A stretch of DNA of 60,706 nucleotides from DAOTYE01 sp034434915 (GCA_034434915.1 DAOTYE010000021.1:1-60706), one strand, 5' to 3'; positions 33,229-41,325 are shown, counted from the stretch's first letter. Numbers and translations: made by a program. The notes: generated from the sequence alone by a model not told the origin.

Positions 33229-33972
33229 TCACGTCTCCTGCCATTCTATTACCTTCGTGGTCCAGATGCGCTTCACCGCCTTTTCCAGCACCGGCTGACA
33301 CGGCTCGGCAATGTCCAGTAAAGGTGATAGGGCGCGGTTACTGAACTGCTCCAGAAAAGGACAGCGTTTCTCCAGCAATAATAAAGCAGTCCGCGAACCA
33401 CCGTAAACAATGTAATCAATGCCTTTAGCGTAAGCTTCCACGTGCTCTCGGATATGAGCGCAGACCCTGGTCAGGAAAGTCTCAATCTGCTTTTCACGGT
33501 GACGGCGGAAGCGAGATGATGAAGAACCGCCCTGCCTGTGCCGCTGATGCACCAGCCCCGTGCCAACCTTGCTCGTTAGCAGAGTTTCGCCACGACACAC
33601 GCCGACGGCATACGCTCCCAGCCGCAACAGGACCAGTGCAATGGTGTAGTCTTTTTCCAGAAGCACCCGCAAAGGCTCAGCCAGGCATCCCTGACCACGG
33701 TAGCTACCTGCGAGTGGAAACGGCGGTAGCATGAGCAGCACCCTCGCGCTCCTCCAGAAAAGCGCCGCACCTGTTTTTGAGGTGGTGATGAGGTCCGGTA
33801 AGCCGGCAATCGCTGGCAGGCTGATTTCTTTCTTCAACAATTCCTCAATCTCTGCCTGAGAACGCCCGCCGGGGATATAACAGGAGCCGATGATGTCTCT
33901 TCCCCGCTCCATTTCCTCAAGGAAGCGGAAAATACTTTCCCGGCTCAAGTAAAACTCATGTGCGGTAAACAC
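33229..33972 (-). CDS. VLRF1-like (Vms1/ANKZF1-type) peptidyl-tRNA release-factor domain protein
   Basis: The 247-residue protein has an N-terminal region of about 75 residues and then an eRF1-like core. Residues 135-161 read KVGTGLVHQRHRQGG then SSSSRFRRHREKQ. This matches the signature loop of VLRF1 domains, a GG-S/Q loop followed by an R-R/F-x-R-R basic helix, which in yeast Vms1 and human ANKZF1 cleaves peptidyl-tRNA on split large subunits. IDYIVYGGSRTALLLL fits the next strand. The start is a GTG with AGGAG 10 bases upstream, 13 bases after mutS2. MutS2 acts in bacterial ribosome rescue, so the pairing supports this call. The family call is motif-based. Confidence 0.65.
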   Translation of the reverse strand: MFTAHEFYLSRESIFRFLEEMERGRDIIGSCYIPGGRSQAEIEELLKKEISLPAIAGLPDLITTSKTGAALFWRSARVLLMLPPFPLAGSYRGQGCLAEPLRVLLEKDYTIALVLLRLGAYAVGVCRGETLLTSKVGTGLVHQRHRQGGSSSSRFRRHREKQIETFLTRVCAHIREHVEAYAKGIDYIVYGGSRTALLLLEKRCPFLEQFSNRALSPLLDIAEPCQPVLEKAVKRIWTTKVIEWQET

Positions 33973-33985
33973 AGGTGGCTTGCTC

Positions 33986-36349
33986 CTACAGCTTGGCGAT
34001 GGTTACCCCATCACCACCCTCACCCTGCCCCCCGGAGCGGAAGGAACTGACCAGCGGGTGCCCGGCAAGGGCTTCACGGACAATGCGGCGCACCGTGCCG
34101 GTGGCGGTGCCGTGAATGATGCGCACTTCTTTTAGCCCGGCAACTGAGGCGCTATTAAGGTAGCTCTCCAGCAACCATGCCGCCTCATCAGCGCGCTTAC
34201 CCCGCAGGTCAAGCTCACGGGATACTGCCTTTCTTTCTGCAGTTTTCACCGCGGGGGTGAAGGTCTTTACGCCGCTTTCTTCCGGCGGCTTCGCTTTCTC
34301 CACGCTGTCAATCCCCAGCTTAAGTTTCAGCCTGCCTGACTGTACCTCAACTTCCTGCGTTTCCTCGGAAAATGACAGGACAGTCGCCCACAGGTGTGCA
34401 TCCTTCAGCCAGACGGAGTCGCCCACCCTGATGCCGCCGTCTTCCGGTTTCTCCTCGGTCTTAACCTGCCACCTCTCTCCTTTCAGCTTCTCCTGAACTG
34501 CGGTAATAGAGGCTTTGGCTTTTTCCAGGGCTTCCTTCGTTTTCCGCCGCTTCAGCTCTGCTGACGCCTGGCGCAACTCGCGGTGAAGCTCTGCCACCTC
34601 GCGGACAATCTTATCCCGGTTTTCCTGGAGCAGTTTCTGCTCTTCATCTTTTAGCTCCTGAAGCCTCTTCTCCAGCTCTGCGTTGCGTTGCTTCCAGTCC
34701 AGTCTTTCACGCTCAATCTCTGCCTGTAGTGCCCGTAGCTTCTGTCTTTCAGCCGACAGGTTAATCAATAGCGCCTCAAGCTCCTGAGACCCTCTGCTGA
34801 GCATTTCACGCGCTCTGGCAACTATTTCCTCCGGCACCCCCAGCCGTGTCGCCGTTGCCAGGGCGTTACTGCCGCCGGGGACGCCCACCACCAGATGATA
34901 GGTGGGCATCAGTGTTTCCGGGTCAAAGTCAAGCGATGCATTCTGCAATCCCGGCGTGGTATGTGCGAACGCTTTGAGGTCGCTGAAGTGCGTCGTCGCC
35001 ACCGTCATCGTGCCCCGCGTGAGGAAGTGAAGCAGAATGGAGCGGGCGAGGGCAGAACCTTCTGAAGGGTCAGTGCTCGTCCCCAGTTCATCTAAGAGTA
35101 CCAGGCTTTTTGCTGTGGCTTTCTCGGTGATGCGTTTGATATTGCCCATATGCCAGCTGAAGGTGGACAGGGTCTGCGCAATGCTCTGCTCATCACCAAT
35201 ATCAGCGAAGATTTCATCAAAGAAGGGAATCTGGCTCTGCGGAGCGGCGGGAATGGGTATGCCAGCGAGCGTCATGACGCTCAGCAAGCCGATGGTCTTG
35301 AGAGCCACCGTCTTGCCACCGGTATTCGGTCCGGTGATGACCAGAATAGAGTAATCCTTACCGATTTCTACCGTAAGCGGCACCGCTTTTCCGGTGAGCA
35401 GAGGGTGCCTCGCCTCAACCAGCTTCAGTACATGGTTCTGTTTTCCCGCTTTATCTCCGTCAAAACCGGTCAGGACAGGTTCAGAAGCCTGCATTTTCTG
35501 GGCGTAGCGCGCTTTTGCCAGTGCCAGGTCAAGCTCCGCCACGCGGGCGATGCTTCTGGCAATCTCCGTCACGTGGGCGCCCACCTGTGTGCTGAGGTCG
35601 CGCAGAATCCGCTCAATCTCACGCTGTTCCTCCACCACCAGCTCTTTGAGCCGGTTGCCCATATCCAGCGTAACCAGTGGTTCAATGAAGACGCTCGCGC
35701 CGGTATTGGAGATATCATGGACGATGCCTTTCACTTCATTTTGCATCTCAATTTTGACCGGGATGACATAGCGCCCGTCCCGCTCGGTGATGATTGGCTC
35801 CTGGACAATACGCCGGCCCCTCGGCGACCGCATCATGGTCCCCAGCCGGGCGAGCAACTGCTCGCGTGTTTCCCGCAACTGCTGTCTCACCCTTGCCAGC
35901 CCCGGTGAAGCACGGTCCAGCACCTCGGCACTGGGAGCAATGCAGGAGGCTATGTTCTTTTCCAGCGTGTTCATTTCAGCGATGCCCTCCGCAATCCGCC
36001 ACAACAGGGGAAATTCGGTTGACAACCGCCTCAGGCGCATGCGGAGATGGCTCATGGCGGCGAGCGTCTGCTGAATCTCAAGCAGTGTGCGCGGCTCAAG
36101 AACCTTCCCGATTGTTGCCAGCCGGGCAGGCTCGCGGATGTCCATCACCCCGCCAATGGAAAAGCCGGGCTCAACGGCGAGGAGTTGCCGCGCCTCTGCG
36201 GACTGCTTCAAAAGCAGGGACACCGTCTCATAATCATCAAGGGGTAAAAGAGAAAGCGCCAGTTCCCGGCTCGCGGAAAACGCGGTGTGGCGGGCAAGTA
36301 TCTCCTTTACCTGCGGGAATTCAAGCAGTTCCAGGCTTTTGGCGTCCAT
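33986..36349 (-). CDS. mutS2: MutS2 ATPase with C-terminal Smr domain
   Basis: The protein has about 787 residues. It has an N-terminal core/lever region, the ABC-type MutS ATPase (VITGPNTGGKTVALKT Walker A, LVLLDELGTSTDPSEGSALA signature and Walker B, VATTHFSDLKAFA), and a long coiled coil (about 515-640). A KOW-like segment (GDSVWLKDAHLWATVLSF) follows, and then the Smr nuclease-type domain with RELDLRGKRADEA and IIHGTATG. MutS2 suppresses homologous recombination and, in Bacillus, splits collided ribosomes. The longest frame begins with a GTG at 36358. The ATG at 36349 gives MDAKSLELLEFPQV, the normal N-terminus. It is the first gene of an operon with VLRF1 and gcvT/glyA. Confidence 0.93.
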   Translation of the reverse strand: MDAKSLELLEFPQVKEILARHTAFSASRELALSLLPLDDYETVSLLLKQSAEARQLLAVEPGFSIGGVMDIREPARLATIGKVLEPRTLLEIQQTLAAMSHLRMRLRRLSTEFPLLWRIAEGIAEMNTLEKNIASCIAPSAEVLDRASPGLARVRQQLRETREQLLARLGTMMRSPRGRRIVQEPIITERDGRYVIPVKIEMQNEVKGIVHDISNTGASVFIEPLVTLDMGNRLKELVVEEQREIERILRDLSTQVGAHVTEIARSIARVAELDLALAKARYAQKMQASEPVLTGFDGDKAGKQNHVLKLVEARHPLLTGKAVPLTVEIGKDYSILVITGPNTGGKTVALKTIGLLSVMTLAGIPIPAAPQSQIPFFDEIFADIGDEQSIAQTLSTFSWHMGNIKRITEKATAKSLVLLDELGTSTDPSEGSALARSILLHFLTRGTMTVATTHFSDLKAFAHTTPGLQNASLDFDPETLMPTYHLVVGVPGGSNALATATRLGVPEEIVARAREMLSRGSQELEALLINLSAERQKLRALQAEIERERLDWKQRNAELEKRLQELKDEEQKLLQENRDKIVREVAELHRELRQASAELKRRKTKEALEKAKASITAVQEKLKGERWQVKTEEKPEDGGIRVGDSVWLKDAHLWATVLSFSEETQEVEVQSGRLKLKLGIDSVEKAKPPEESGVKTFTPAVKTAERKAVSRELDLRGKRADEAAWLLESYLNSASVAGLKEVRIIHGTATGTVRRIVREALAGHPLVSSFRSGGQGEGGDGVTIAKL

Positions 36350-36358
36350 AACATTCAC

Positions 36359-36364
36359 ATTATA
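36359..36364 (-). promoter_or_regulatory. -10 element very close to the mutS2 start
   Basis: A perfect TATAAT on the minus strand ends 9 bases before the ATG at 36349, so the transcript would have almost no leader. No good -35 is seen at 17 bases. It is recorded because parA has the same arrangement. Confidence 0.35.
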
Positions 36365-36387
36365 GTCAAATCAGCCCCATTAAGCCA

Positions 36388-36416
36388 ATCATGTGCTACC
36401 CATCATGTGCTACAAT
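36388..36416 (+). promoter_or_regulatory. Putative extended -10 promoter of tpx with a 12-bp direct repeat
   Basis: ATCATGTGCTAC occurs at 36388-36399 and again at 36402-36413 (14-bp period). The second copy leads into TGCTACAAT, an extended -10 with TACAAT at 36411-36416, about 35 bases before the tpx start. The repeat could be an operator half-site pair. Confidence 0.4.
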
Positions 36417-36450
36417 AGAAAAGAGGGGCAATTTCACAGAGGAGGGAATG

Positions 36451-36972
36451 ATGAAAGGACTCAAAAGCCTGGTGACACTGGAAGGGAAACCAATCACTCT
36501 CATGGGCACCCCAGTCAAGGTAGGACAGAAGGCGCCTGACTTCAAATTGATTACGCCTGAAATGAAAGAGGTGGATTTATCACAGAGCCGGGGTAAGGTC
36601 AGAGTATTAAGCGTAGTCCCATCTCTTGATACTCCTGTTTGTGACCTGCAAGCCCAAAGACTGGAAGAGGAAGCCAGCCGGTTTAAGGATGTAGTTATTT
36701 ACACCATCAGCATGGACCTGCCCTTTGCCCAGGCGCGCTACCGCGCCGCCCGCAACATCAAGAAAATGCAGACCCTCTCCGACCACCGAGACGGTTCCTT
36801 CGGCAAAGCTTATGGCGTACTCATCAAAGAGTTGAGACTGCTCAGCCGCTCCATTTTCATCATTGACCGGGATGACACCGTGCGGTATGTGGAATATGTG
36901 AAAGAAATCACCCAGCATCCGGACTATGACAAGGCGATTGCGGCTCTGAAGACTGTCATTCAGCATAAGTAG
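36451..36972 (+). CDS. tpx: Thiol peroxidase (Tpx-type peroxiredoxin) without the resolving Cys
   Basis: The 173-residue peroxiredoxin has the Tpx signature VVPSLDTPVCDLQAQRL with peroxidatic C64 and the supporting Thr, and TISMDLPFAQARYRAA. In canonical Tpx the latter reads DLPFAQxRFC and its Cys resolves the sulfenate; here the position is Arg98. No other Cys is visible in the mature sequence, so it should work as a 1-Cys enzyme needing an external thiol. The ATG at 36451 lies 4 bases after the GAGGAGGG ribosome binding site; ATG 36448 is too close. It is divergent from mutS2. Confidence 0.9.
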   Translation: MKGLKSLVTLEGKPITLMGTPVKVGQKAPDFKLITPEMKEVDLSQSRGKVRVLSVVPSLDTPVCDLQAQRLEEEASRFKDVVIYTISMDLPFAQARYRAARNIKKMQTLSDHRDGSFGKAYGVLIKELRLLSRSIFIIDRDDTVRYVEYVKEITQHPDYDKAIAALKTVIQHK

Positions 36973-37008
36973 AACTCAGCAGTCCCTTCAGAGGTCAGTT
37001 TTTTCATA

Positions 37009-37037
37009 TTGACTAACCTTTGCGCCGGTTGTATCCT
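37009..37037 (+). promoter_or_regulatory. Promoter of the small lipoprotein gene
   Basis: TTGACT (37009-37014), 17-base spacer and TATCCT (37032-37037), about 41 bases before the ATG at 37079. Confidence 0.5.
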
Positions 37038-37078
37038 TAAAAGGAATCCGGGCAAAAGGCTATAGTGAGGTTTCTGCG

Positions 37079-37576
37079 ATGCTCAGAAAGTTATTTTTAG
37101 CTATTACCCTGGCAATCGTTCTGCTGGTCGCCGGGTGCTCCAGCCTGCCTGATATGGGCTCCACCACCGCCTCTGACAGGTATCAAATCCTGAAAAAAGC
37201 AGAGCTTGGCAATAACTGGCAGATGTACCAGATGAAGATAGACCTTGCCGCCGAACAGGAACTTGATATCCTCCTCAGGCTGGCAAATGGTGATAAGGTT
37301 GACGGCTATTTCTTCCTTGAGGAGGGTGACACGGTAGCCTTTGAAATCGCCGGGAACTCCGTCTTCTATAAATCGGCAAATACTGACCAGAAGGGGAATA
37401 TTAAGTCTGACCGATTCTCCTTTACCGCGAGCCAGGCTCAGGGCACCACGTACACGCTTACTTTTAAGAACGAGGAGGACAAAGACTCCAAGTCAGCCAG
37501 CGTAAGCGTGTTCTGTGAGGTCATTTTACCTGCAAGTGCGTCAATTTATATCCCCATAGAGCCAAAGAGCAAATAA
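37079..37576 (+). CDS. Small lipoprotein of unknown function
   Basis: The 165-residue protein begins with a lipoprotein signal (MLRKLFLAITLA, then LLVAGCSS, ideal lipobox). The mature part reads as an all-beta domain with alternating strands (QMYQMKIDLAAEQELDILLR, YFFLEEGDTVAFEIAG, TYTLTFKNEED), like the emp24/GOLD-like or jelly-roll carrier domains sometimes seen in archaeal and Chloroflexi lipoproteins. No specific family is recognised. GAGG lies 8 bases before the ATG. It has its own promoter and precedes the parA control region. Confidence 0.65.
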   Translation: MLRKLFLAITLAIVLLVAGCSSLPDMGSTTASDRYQILKKAELGNNWQMYQMKIDLAAEQELDILLRLANGDKVDGYFFLEEGDTVAFEIAGNSVFYKSANTDQKGNIKSDRFSFTASQAQGTTYTLTFKNEEDKDSKSASVSVFCEVILPASASIYIPIEPKSK

Positions 37577-37588
37577 CCGGATAAGCAT

Positions 37589-37696
37589 CCGCGTAACACC
37601 TGCGTAACGCCTGCGCATCTCCTCAATTACGCACCTTATCTTTTGCGCATTTGCTCTGTTCCGCAAAAAAGTATTGACGTAGTTACGCAGTTGCGC
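37589..37696. repeat. Repeat-rich control region upstream of parA (parS-like candidate)
   Basis: Three direct 11-bp units with consensus CYGCGYAACRC start at 37589, 37600 and 37611 (the third diverges at its end). They are followed by CAATTACGCA (37624-37633), TTTTGCGCATTTG (37641-37653) and TTACGCAGTTGCGC (37683-37696). The 11-bp period keeps the sites on one face of the helix. The region resembles the centromere arrays found upstream of small ParA/ribbon-helix-helix operons. It also shares words with the dispersed ATTGCGCA family. Confidence 0.55.
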
Positions 37697-37702
37697 TATA
37701 AT
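37674..37702 (+). promoter_or_regulatory. Strong consensus promoter of parA, near-leaderless
   Basis: TTGACG (37674-37679), exactly 17 bases, TATAAT (37697-37702). The -10 ends 8 bases before the parA ATG, so transcription would begin at or within a few bases of the start codon. The spacer contains TTACGCAGTTGCGC, which overlaps the repeat array and could allow repression by a partner protein. Confidence 0.75.
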
Positions 37703-37710
37703 ACCAGGAG

Positions 37711-38508
37711 ATGCCAGTTATCTGCATTGCCAATCAGAAAGGCGGCGTGGGCAAGACCACCACTGCTGCCGCCCTCGCCCACGGTTTGAGCGAACACGGC
37801 AAAAGAGTCCTGCTTATTGACTGGGACCCGCAGGCAAGCCTTACCATCTCGCTTGGCTTCAATCCAGAACAGCTCCGGAAGACGGTCTACAACGCACTGG
37901 TGTCAGTGGTCAACGGCAATGACCCTCAATCCATACTTGATGTCCTCTCAGCAACAGCCAATCCCTCAGTTGACCTGATACCGGCAAACGTTGAACTTTC
38001 CCAAGCTCAGCTTGACCTGGTGAACGTACCCCAGCGGGAGCAGGTGCTGAAAAAGATAATCCAGCCGCTGCGCAGGCGGTACGCTTTTATCCTCATAGAC
38101 TGCCTGCCCAGCCTGGGTCTGCTCACCATCAATGCCCTTGTTGCCGCAGATAAAGTGCTTATCCCGCTCCAGGCTGATTTCCTCGCCATGAAAGGGCTCG
38201 CCATGCTCCTCACCACAATCATCCGTGTTAAAGAGCGCCTTAACCCCAGATTGGAAATCGCCGGCGTGGTGTTCACCATGACCAATCCCAGAACGCTCCA
38301 CTGCAAAGAGGTCATAGAAGTTACCAAGAAAGCCTTCAGCAACCGCATCCACGTTTTTGACACTGTCATCCCCACCAGCGTCCGCTTTAAAGAAGCCCCC
38401 GCCGCCGGGCAGTCCATCCTGTCCTACGCTCCTGATTCTGAGGGCGCCCAGGCATACCGCCTGCTGACGAAAGAGGTGATGGAAAATGAAACGGGTAAGC
38501 ATTACTGA
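37711..38508 (+). CDS. parA: ParA-family partition ATPase
   Basis: The 265-residue protein starts with MPVICIANQKGGVGKTTTAA, the deviant Walker A (KGGVGKTT at residues 10-17). It is followed by VLLIDWDPQASLTISLG, FILIDCLPSLGLLTINAL and LIPLQADFLAMKGLAML. It lacks an N-terminal HTH, as in small (type Ib) plasmid ParA and in Soj. Its ATPase moves DNA or other cargo over the nucleoid with a partner protein. AGGAG directly abuts the ATG, and the promoter position predicts a nearly leaderless mRNA. It overlaps the ribbon-helix-helix gene by 23 bases, so the pair is coupled. The chromosomal parAB locus would normally be elsewhere. Confidence 0.9.
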   Translation: MPVICIANQKGGVGKTTTAAALAHGLSEHGKRVLLIDWDPQASLTISLGFNPEQLRKTVYNALVSVVNGNDPQSILDVLSATANPSVDLIPANVELSQAQLDLVNVPQREQVLKKIIQPLRRRYAFILIDCLPSLGLLTINALVAADKVLIPLQADFLAMKGLAMLLTTIIRVKERLNPRLEIAGVVFTMTNPRTLHCKEVIEVTKKAFSNRIHVFDTVIPTSVRFKEAPAAGQSILSYAPDSEGAQAYRLLTKEVMENETGKHY

Positions 38509-38851
38509 AGAAATGGCATACGGCTCCGCGCTGGACCGCCTCACCGGAGAAGACAAGCTTTTATCTCCACCGGCTCTGGCCAGGACAGCTCCGCCGCGCA
38601 AACCTAAAAAAGGACCGTCTATTGCGGAGACCAATCCTGCCACCATCAAACTTTCCGTGTTCCTGGGCAGAGAAGAGGACGCCTATCTTGAGAGCCTGGC
38701 TTCCACGGCTAAATTCAGCGGTGGTAAAAAGCTGAGCAAGACCAGGCTGATTGAAGCCATGGTGCGCGCCTTCCGCAAGAGTAAACTTGACGTGCGCGGC
38801 GTGAAAACGGATGAGGAGCTCTTCAAAAGAGTAATTGCGCAATTGCGGTAA
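38486..38851 (+). CDS. Ribbon-helix-helix-like partner of ParA
   Basis: The 121-residue basic protein has a disordered Pro/Lys-rich N-terminal half, as in RHH-type partition proteins (ALARTAPPRKPKKGPSIAE). It is followed by IKLSVFLGREEDAYLESL and KKLSKTRLIEAMVRAFRKS, a beta strand and two helices that fit an RHH DNA-binding fold. The overlap with parA and the upstream repeat array suggest a ParB/omega-like centromere binder. The last codons (RVIAQLR and stop) are made by the dispersed ATTGCGCA-type repeat at 38833-38850. The fold is read from the pattern only, so the call is moderate. Confidence 0.6.
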   Translation: MKRVSITEEMAYGSALDRLTGEDKLLSPPALARTAPPRKPKKGPSIAETNPATIKLSVFLGREEDAYLESLASTAKFSGGKKLSKTRLIEAMVRAFRKSKLDVRGVKTDEELFKRVIAQLR

Positions 38852-38902
38852 TAATCAAGCTCAGCACAATTTTCTATGAGGCACAAGCGTTCAGGCTTTA
38901 GC

Positions 38903-38933
38903 TTGACTTCTGGTTCACCGCCTCTGCTATAAT
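38903..38933 (+). promoter_or_regulatory. Promoter of hppA
   Basis: TTGACT (38903-38908), 19-base spacer and TATAAT (38928-38933), about 34 bases before the ATG at 38968. AAAGGAG is positioned for translation. Confidence 0.55.
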
Positions 38934-38967
38934 AAACCAAACCCCTGACATTAAAGGAGTGTAATAC

Positions 38968-41196
38968 ATGGGAATCACACTGTTTGATGGGTTCCACGTA
39001 GCGACCACATTTGAGAAGTTCGCCCTCATTGCCGTCCTGGCTGTGGCACTTCTCGGTCTGGCTTACGCCTGGTTTCTCAGAAACCAGATACGCCGCGAAC
39101 CTGAAGGCGATGAGAAGATGCGTAAAATCTCCAATGCCATACGCATCGGCGGAAACGCTTACCTCATGCGCCAGTTCCGCACCATTCTGCTTCTCATTTT
39201 CCTGCTCGCCGTTTTCGTTTTTTTCACCGGTTGGTTCGCCGGGGGGACATCTGCTTACAATAACCCGGTATGGCTTATCGGTCTGGGACGTGCCGGTGGC
39301 TTCCTCATGGGCGCTATCTTTTCCGCCACCGTAGGCTACATCGGCATGAACATGGCGCTCCAGGCTAACGTGAGAGTTGCCCAGGCGGCGCGCACCAGCT
39401 TCACCAATTCACTCAAAATCGCCTACCGCGCCGGCACCATCACCGGCATGCTCACGGACGGGCTGGGACTTCTCGGCGGCACCATCATCTTCATCATCTT
39501 CTTCAAGGATGCGCCGCTGGTCCTCCTCGGCTTCGGGTTCGGCGGAACGCTCCTTGCTCTGTTCATGCGCGTCGGCGGCGGTATCTATACCAAAGCGGCG
39601 GACGTGGGTGCCGACCTCGTTGGCAAGGTGGAAAAGGGAATCCCGGAAGATGACCCGCGCAATGCCGCGGTCATTGCTGACCAGGTCGGTGATAATGTTG
39701 GTGACTGTGCCGGCATGGCGGCGGATATCTTTGAATCTTATGAGGTGACCATCGTCTCCGCCCTTATTCTCGGGCTCCTGCTCACCTTCTCTACCGGTCA
39801 GCTTTACTGGATTATCTTCCCCCTCCTCGTTCGGGCGGCAGGCGTTTTTTCATCAATCATCAGCACCTATTCTGTGCGCGCCCTGCGCGAGGGTGAAAAT
39901 GCCATGAACGCCATCCACCGTGGCTATCTTCTCGCCGCGTTTATCTCCATAACTTCATTCTTCCTCTTTTCCTTTTTCTATGCTCACGACCTCCGTCTCT
40001 TCTGGGCTACGTCAGTGGGCGTGGTACTGGCTATCTCCATACAGTTCCTGACCGACTATTACACGTCCACCGAGCGCAGTCCGGTAAAAGAAATCGCCAG
40101 GTCCACCAAGACTGGTCCCGCCACGACTATCCTCTCCGGTCTGAGCGCCGGCTATGAGAGCACCGTCATGTCAATTATCGTCATCGCTCTCTCCATCCTT
40201 GTCTCCGCCCTTATCTGGCGCGGCATGGAAATCATCTATATCTTCTACGGTGTCGCTCTCTGCGGTATCGGTCTTTTAACGCTGACGGGCAACAACATCG
40301 CCATGGACAGCTTCGGTCCCATCGTAGACAATGCCAACGGCATCGGCGAGATGACTCACCTTGAGCCGAAAGCCCGCAAGACCCTTGCTGACCTTGATGC
40401 CGTGGGCAATACCACCAAGGCAGTCACCAAGGGTATCGCCATCGCCTCCGCCGTCCTTGCCGCGGTGGCGCTGTTCGCCGCCTTCTATGAAGACTATCAA
40501 CTGGAAGCCATCAACCTCATCAAGTGGCAGGTCTTTGTCGCCTTCCTCATCGGTGGCTCTATCCCCTTCCTGTTCAGCTCCATGGCAATCAGAGCCGTGG
40601 GCAGAGCCGCTTACTTCATCGTCAACGAGGTGCGCTGGCAGTTTGCCAATATCAAGGGTCTCTGGGAAGGCACTGCTGAGGCTGACTATGGCAAAGTAGT
40701 CTCTATCTGCACCGGCGCCGCGCAGAGAGAACTCATTTCTCCGGCGCTCCTGGCTATCATCTCGCCCATTGTCATCGGCTTCCTGTTTGGGCTGGAAGCT
40801 CTGGCAGGATTCCTCGCCGGCGTCATACTCGTGGGGCAATTGCTGGCGGTGTTCATGGCAAATGCCGGCGGCGCCTGGGACAATGCCAAAAAGAGCATTG
40901 AAGACGGTCTCTATGGCGGCAAGGGCTCTGATGCACACAAAGCGAGCGTGGTGGGCGATACTGTGGGTGACCCGCTTAAAGATACCGCCGGTCCGGCACT
41001 GAACCCGCTCATCAAGGTCATCAATCTGGTATCAGTCATCGGCGCGTCAATGATGGTGGTGCCAATAGCCGGCGGCGGTTTCAGAGAACGCGGACTGACC
41101 CCTGGCACCATTGCCGTGGCAGTCATCGGTCTGCTGATTATCATCGCCGCCTTCTGGTTTTCCCGCAAGCAGGCTTCCTTCGGCAGAGAAGAATAG
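38968..41196 (+). CDS. hppA: Membrane-bound proton-pumping pyrophosphatase, K+-independent type
   Basis: The 742-residue protein has about 16 membrane helices and uses PPi hydrolysis to pump H+. The PPi site is intact: DVGADLVGKVEKGIPEDDPR and DQVGDNVGDCAGMAADIFESY, plus KGSDAHKASVVGDTVGDP near the C-terminus. At the cation-dependence site the sequence is GNTTKAVTKG, with Lys at about residue 484. K+-dependent enzymes have Ala there, so this one should be K+-independent and H+-specific. The gene has its own promoter and terminator. It suits an energy-limited anaerobe that recovers energy from biosynthetic PPi. Confidence 0.95.
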   Translation: MGITLFDGFHVATTFEKFALIAVLAVALLGLAYAWFLRNQIRREPEGDEKMRKISNAIRIGGNAYLMRQFRTILLLIFLLAVFVFFTGWFAGGTSAYNNPVWLIGLGRAGGFLMGAIFSATVGYIGMNMALQANVRVAQAARTSFTNSLKIAYRAGTITGMLTDGLGLLGGTIIFIIFFKDAPLVLLGFGFGGTLLALFMRVGGGIYTKAADVGADLVGKVEKGIPEDDPRNAAVIADQVGDNVGDCAGMAADIFESYEVTIVSALILGLLLTFSTGQLYWIIFPLLVRAAGVFSSIISTYSVRALREGENAMNAIHRGYLLAAFISITSFFLFSFFYAHDLRLFWATSVGVVLAISIQFLTDYYTSTERSPVKEIARSTKTGPATTILSGLSAGYESTVMSIIVIALSILVSALIWRGMEIIYIFYGVALCGIGLLTLTGNNIAMDSFGPIVDNANGIGEMTHLEPKARKTLADLDAVGNTTKAVTKGIAIASAVLAAVALFAAFYEDYQLEAINLIKWQVFVAFLIGGSIPFLFSSMAIRAVGRAAYFIVNEVRWQFANIKGLWEGTAEADYGKVVSICTGAAQRELISPALLAIISPIVIGFLFGLEALAGFLAGVILVGQLLAVFMANAGGAWDNAKKSIEDGLYGGKGSDAHKASVVGDTVGDPLKDTAGPALNPLIKVINLVSVIGASMMVVPIAGGGFRERGLTPGTIAVAVIGLLIIIAAFWFSRKQASFGREE

Positions 41197-41218
41197 GTTA
41201 GAAGACAGAAGTGTGTTT

Positions 41219-41250
41219 GAGACCGCTCCGCAATGGGGCGGTCTCTTTCT
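41219..41250 (+). terminator. Rho-independent terminator after hppA
   Basis: An 11-bp stem (GAGACCGCTCC with GGGGCGGTCTC, one G-T pair), 5-base loop, then TTTCT. Confidence 0.8.
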
Positions 41251-41257
41251 ATTGACC

Positions 41258-41286
41258 TTGACAAAGGCTATCCAGTAAACTAAAGT
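41258..41286 (+). promoter_or_regulatory. Promoter of the racemase-like / VOC / comDE unit
   Basis: TTGACA (41258-41263), 17-base spacer and TAAAGT (41281-41286), about 40 bases before the GTG at 41326. Confidence 0.5.
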
Positions 41287-41325
41287 CTTGGAGAACAGAA
41301 TAAACCCGTGCTACGGAGGTGCGCT

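Noticed and set aside
37589..37696. CRISPR-like array upstream of parA
   Set aside because: The units are 8-11 bp and contiguous, without uniform spacers or long direct repeats; no cas genes are present.
40276..40938. 220-codon frame opposite hppA
   Set aside because: It is antisense to a conserved catalytic stretch of HppA and its sequence is low-complexity and charged; it is not a gene.
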